From Anaerolineae bacterium CG2_30_64_16 (lineage in GTDB: Bacteria > Chloroflexota > Anaerolineae > CG2-30-64-16): a stretch of DNA of 7,457 nucleotides. The translations under genes and the position numbers were made by a program. The notes beneath the pieces were generated by a model. It was not told the origin of the DNA. It saw only the letters and a program-made list of their open reading frames with translations, and searched no databases. This document shows, in pieces, positions 6,146-7,457 of the stretch (positions within the stretch are counted from its first letter, which is position 1; every line of letters begins with the position of its first letter). The stretch is taken from the NCBI GenBank assembly GCA_001871755.1, contig MNXL01000298.1, positions 1-7,457 of the forward strand, read 5' to 3'.

Positions 6146-7085
6146 GCTGACCTCGGTGTTCTTCGGAGAGGTGGATAAACAGGTCTTCCATCGAGGCTTT
6201 TGCTTTGCGGAGGATGGAAACGTCGGCCTTGGCCGACTTGAGGGTCTTCTCGATCTGTTCTTTTGTGTATTGAGCGTCCGGCACAGCCAGGCGCAGGCGG
6301 TCACCCACCGCGTGCCACTCCAACACGCCGGGGGTCTCGCCTGCAATTTGACGGGCCAGGCGGCGTGGACGCGCCTTGAGTTCCAGCATTTCATAGGGCA
6401 GGCTGCTGATCAGTTCCGCCGGCGCGCCGCTCACCAGCATGCGGCCTTCGTAGAGAATTCCCACCTGATTGCAGCGCTCGGCTTCGTCCATGTAGGGAGT
6501 ACTGACCACGACGGTAACACCTTGCTGGACAACGTTGCCGAGCAACTTCCACAACTCGCGCCTCGAAACCGGGTCCACGCCGGTGGTCGGTTCGTCAAGC
6601 AGCAGGATTTCCGGCTGGTGGATGAGCGCACAGGCCAGCGCCAGTTTCTTGCGCATGCCGCCGGAGAGGTTTTCTGCGCGACGGGCGGTGAATTCCGTCA
6701 GGCGGGCAAAATGGAGCAGTTCTTCGATGCGCTGCTGGCGGTGCGCGTTGGCGACTCCGTTTAGATCGGCAAAAAAGTTGATGTTTTCGAGAACCGTCAG
6801 ATCCGGGTACAGGCTGAAAATCTGCGGCATGTATCCTACCTTTGGGCGGGTCGCCTCAGATTGCTTTACCACGTCGCACCCGCCGACCTGGGCCGCGCCC
6901 GCGCTTGGCAGCATGACGGTCGCCAGGATGCGGATCAGGGTCGTCTTGCCGGCCCCATCGGGTCCTATCAACCCAAAAAGCTGTCCGGAGCCGATTTGCA
7001 AATCCACCCCATCCAGCGCAGGGCGGTTTTCCTTCTGGCTGCGGTAGCGTTTGGTCAATCCGCAGGCTTCAACGGCAAAGTTCAT
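6135..7085 (-). CDS. ABC transporter ATPase 1 (YbhF/DrrA-like NBD, H-loop Pro)
   Basis: A 316-residue nucleotide-binding subunit, probably pairing with ATPase 2. It has Walker A GPDGAGKTT (41-49), Q-loop Q88, canonical signature LSGGM (140-144), Walker B LLLDEP (161-166; E165) and D-loop GVD (169-171). The H-loop position reads STPYMDEAE, with Pro197 in place of His. The C-terminal extension ends SMEDLFIHLSEE, as in DrrA-like proteins. Start at 7085 is chosen because GGGAG lies ten bases upstream and the conserved beta strand begins at once. The 20-residue extension to 7145 (hydrophobic and aromatic) overlaps the preceding stop region and lacks a good ribosome site. A Pro here weakens ATP hydrolysis at the site built from this subunit's Walker motifs, suggesting a regulatory rather than fully catalytic site. 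Confidence 0.94.
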   Translation of the reverse strand: MNFAVEACGLTKRYRSQKENRPALDGVDLQIGSGQLFGLIGPDGAGKTTLIRILATVMLPSAGAAQVGGCDVVKQSEATRPKVGYMPQIFSLYPDLTVLENINFFADLNGVANAHRQQRIEELLHFARLTEFTARRAENLSGGMRKKLALACALIHQPEILLLDEPTTGVDPVSRRELWKLLGNVVQQGVTVVVSTPYMDEAERCNQVGILYEGRMLVSGAPAELISSLPYEMLELKARPRRLARQIAGETPGVLEWHAVGDRLRLAVPDAQYTKEQIEKTLKSAKADVSILRKAKASMEDLFIHLSEEHRGQHER

Positions 7086-7095
7086 GATGGCAAAA

Positions 7096-7100
7096 CTCCC
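7096..7100 (-). promoter_or_regulatory. Shine-Dalgarno of ABC ATPase 1
   Basis: The minus strand reads GGGAG ten bases before the ATG at 7085. It lies in a 56-base, visibly AT-rich gap between the right-edge gene and the exporter. No convincing -35/-10 pair is seen in that gap. Confidence 0.65.
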
Positions 7101-7141
7101 AAAAAACCAAAATATCCAGCAAAACAACCTTCTAATGGCAC

Positions 7142-7457
7142 TCAACCCGTTACCGTTGGTGTGTCGATCATCAACAAACTGAAGATCTCGGACAGGGTCG
7201 CTGCCAACTGACGGCGCACCTTGGGATCCATGTCAGCGACCAGTATCTGGTAACGCCGGACGTGCTCCAGTAACTCGCGCCTCCATTCGGAGGTGTCGGC
7301 GCTTTCGTTGACCAGCACACCCAGGGCAAAGCCACCCAGCAAGCTCAGGTTGGCTCGCGTGGCCGATTCGACGTCGGGCAGGATGGCGGGCAAATATTCC
7401 AACAGCAGACGACGTCCGGCGCTGCTTCTCAGCCGCAACGCGGCGATCGTCATCACT
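7142..7457 (-). CDS. Unidentified helical protein, probably truncated at the window edge
   Basis: The frame is open from the right edge to a TGA at 7142-7144, giving about 104 residues. GTG (7456) and ATG (7453) codons sit right at the edge, but nothing upstream can be checked, so this is most likely the C-terminal part of a longer gene. The sequence looks all-helical: Arg/Leu-rich LLLEYLPAILPD, then NLSLLGGFALGVLVN, EWRRELLEHVRRYQILV and RRQLAATLSEIFSLLM. No catalytic motif, transmembrane helix or DNA-binding motif is visible. Being just upstream of an exporter, it could be the ligand-binding half of a TetR-type regulator, as CecR is for ybhGFSR, but the sequence does not show this. The gap to ATPase 1 is 56 bases, same strand. 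Confidence 0.6.
   Translation of the reverse strand, partial: VMTIAALRLRSSAGRRLLLEYLPAILPDVESATRANLSLLGGFALGVLVNESADTSEWRRELLEHVRRYQILVADMDPKVRRQLAATLSEIFSLLMIDTPTVTG

Noticed and set aside
6146..6394. N-terminal extension of ATPase 2
   Set aside because: These 83 codons lie inside ATPase 1, read as Arg/Pro/Ser-rich shadow, and end just before a well-placed GAGG and ATG.
332..7143. GAGTGCCAATTAGAA (332-346) and its near inverted copy at 7130-7143
   Set aside because: A 14-15 base match with one base gap, in two different contexts (gene ends), with no further similarity; likely chance and not the ends of an element.
7086..7145. N-terminal extension of ATPase 1
   Set aside because: The 20 added residues are hydrophobic and aromatic and precede the family's conserved first strand; GGGAG in the gap favours ATG at 7085.
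1..7457. Search for tRNA, rRNA, CRISPR arrays, insertion sequences and intrinsic terminators
   Set aside because: No regularly spaced repeats, transposase motifs, terminal inverted repeats, tRNA-like cloverleaf, or hairpin plus T-run were seen by eye.

Overview
Every gene I can support lies on the minus strand, so the window reads from right to left as a closely packed cluster: a partial unidentified helical protein (right edge), ABC ATPase 1, ABC ATPase 2, an ABC-2 permease, a lipoprotein HlyD/YbhG-type adaptor, an ArsA/Get3-like ATPase with a C-terminal HSP20-like domain, an 82-residue unrecognised protein, a probable 32-residue microprotein, a HAD phosphatase, and the start of a DegV-family protein (left edge). 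Gaps between neighbours are 56, -11, 27, 71, 74, -32, 8, -4 and 30 bases (negative means overlap). No intrinsic terminator is visible between them, so one transcript or a few overlapping ones is plausible. The long plus-strand frames are antisense shadows.

Right half (about 4049-7085): a drug-exporter-like unit resembling YbhF-YbhS-YbhG. The two NBDs that are fused in enterobacterial YbhF are separate genes here, and only one permease is present. The NBDs look asymmetric: ATPase 1 has Pro where the H-loop His should be, and ATPase 2 has a non-consensus signature (LSGAW). In a heterodimer both changes fall in the same composite ATP site. The adaptor (2646-3977) would sit as a lipoprotein on the outer face of the cytoplasmic membrane. 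No TolC-like partner is encoded here.

Left half (1-2571): the ArsA-like protein has a P-loop, Get3/ArsA switch motifs and an HSP20-like tail, but lacks the CxxC pair of eukaryotic Get3. No ArsB, Acr3, ArsD or ArsR lies nearby. It therefore looks like a Get3d/ArsA-HSP20 type protein of unknown client rather than part of an arsenic pump. Two tightly coupled small genes follow it, then a HAD-IB-like phosphatase joined by a 4-base ATGA overlap, then DegV, a fatty-acid-binding family.

Organism: the high GC, the ArsA-HSP20 form next to small unnamed proteins, DegV and this exporter type suggest a bacterium, perhaps Chloroflexota (Anaerolineae-like). That placement is inference from gene content only. 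The most promising undescribed element is the ArsA-HSP20 gene with its two small partners; the asymmetric ABC pair is the next most interesting.
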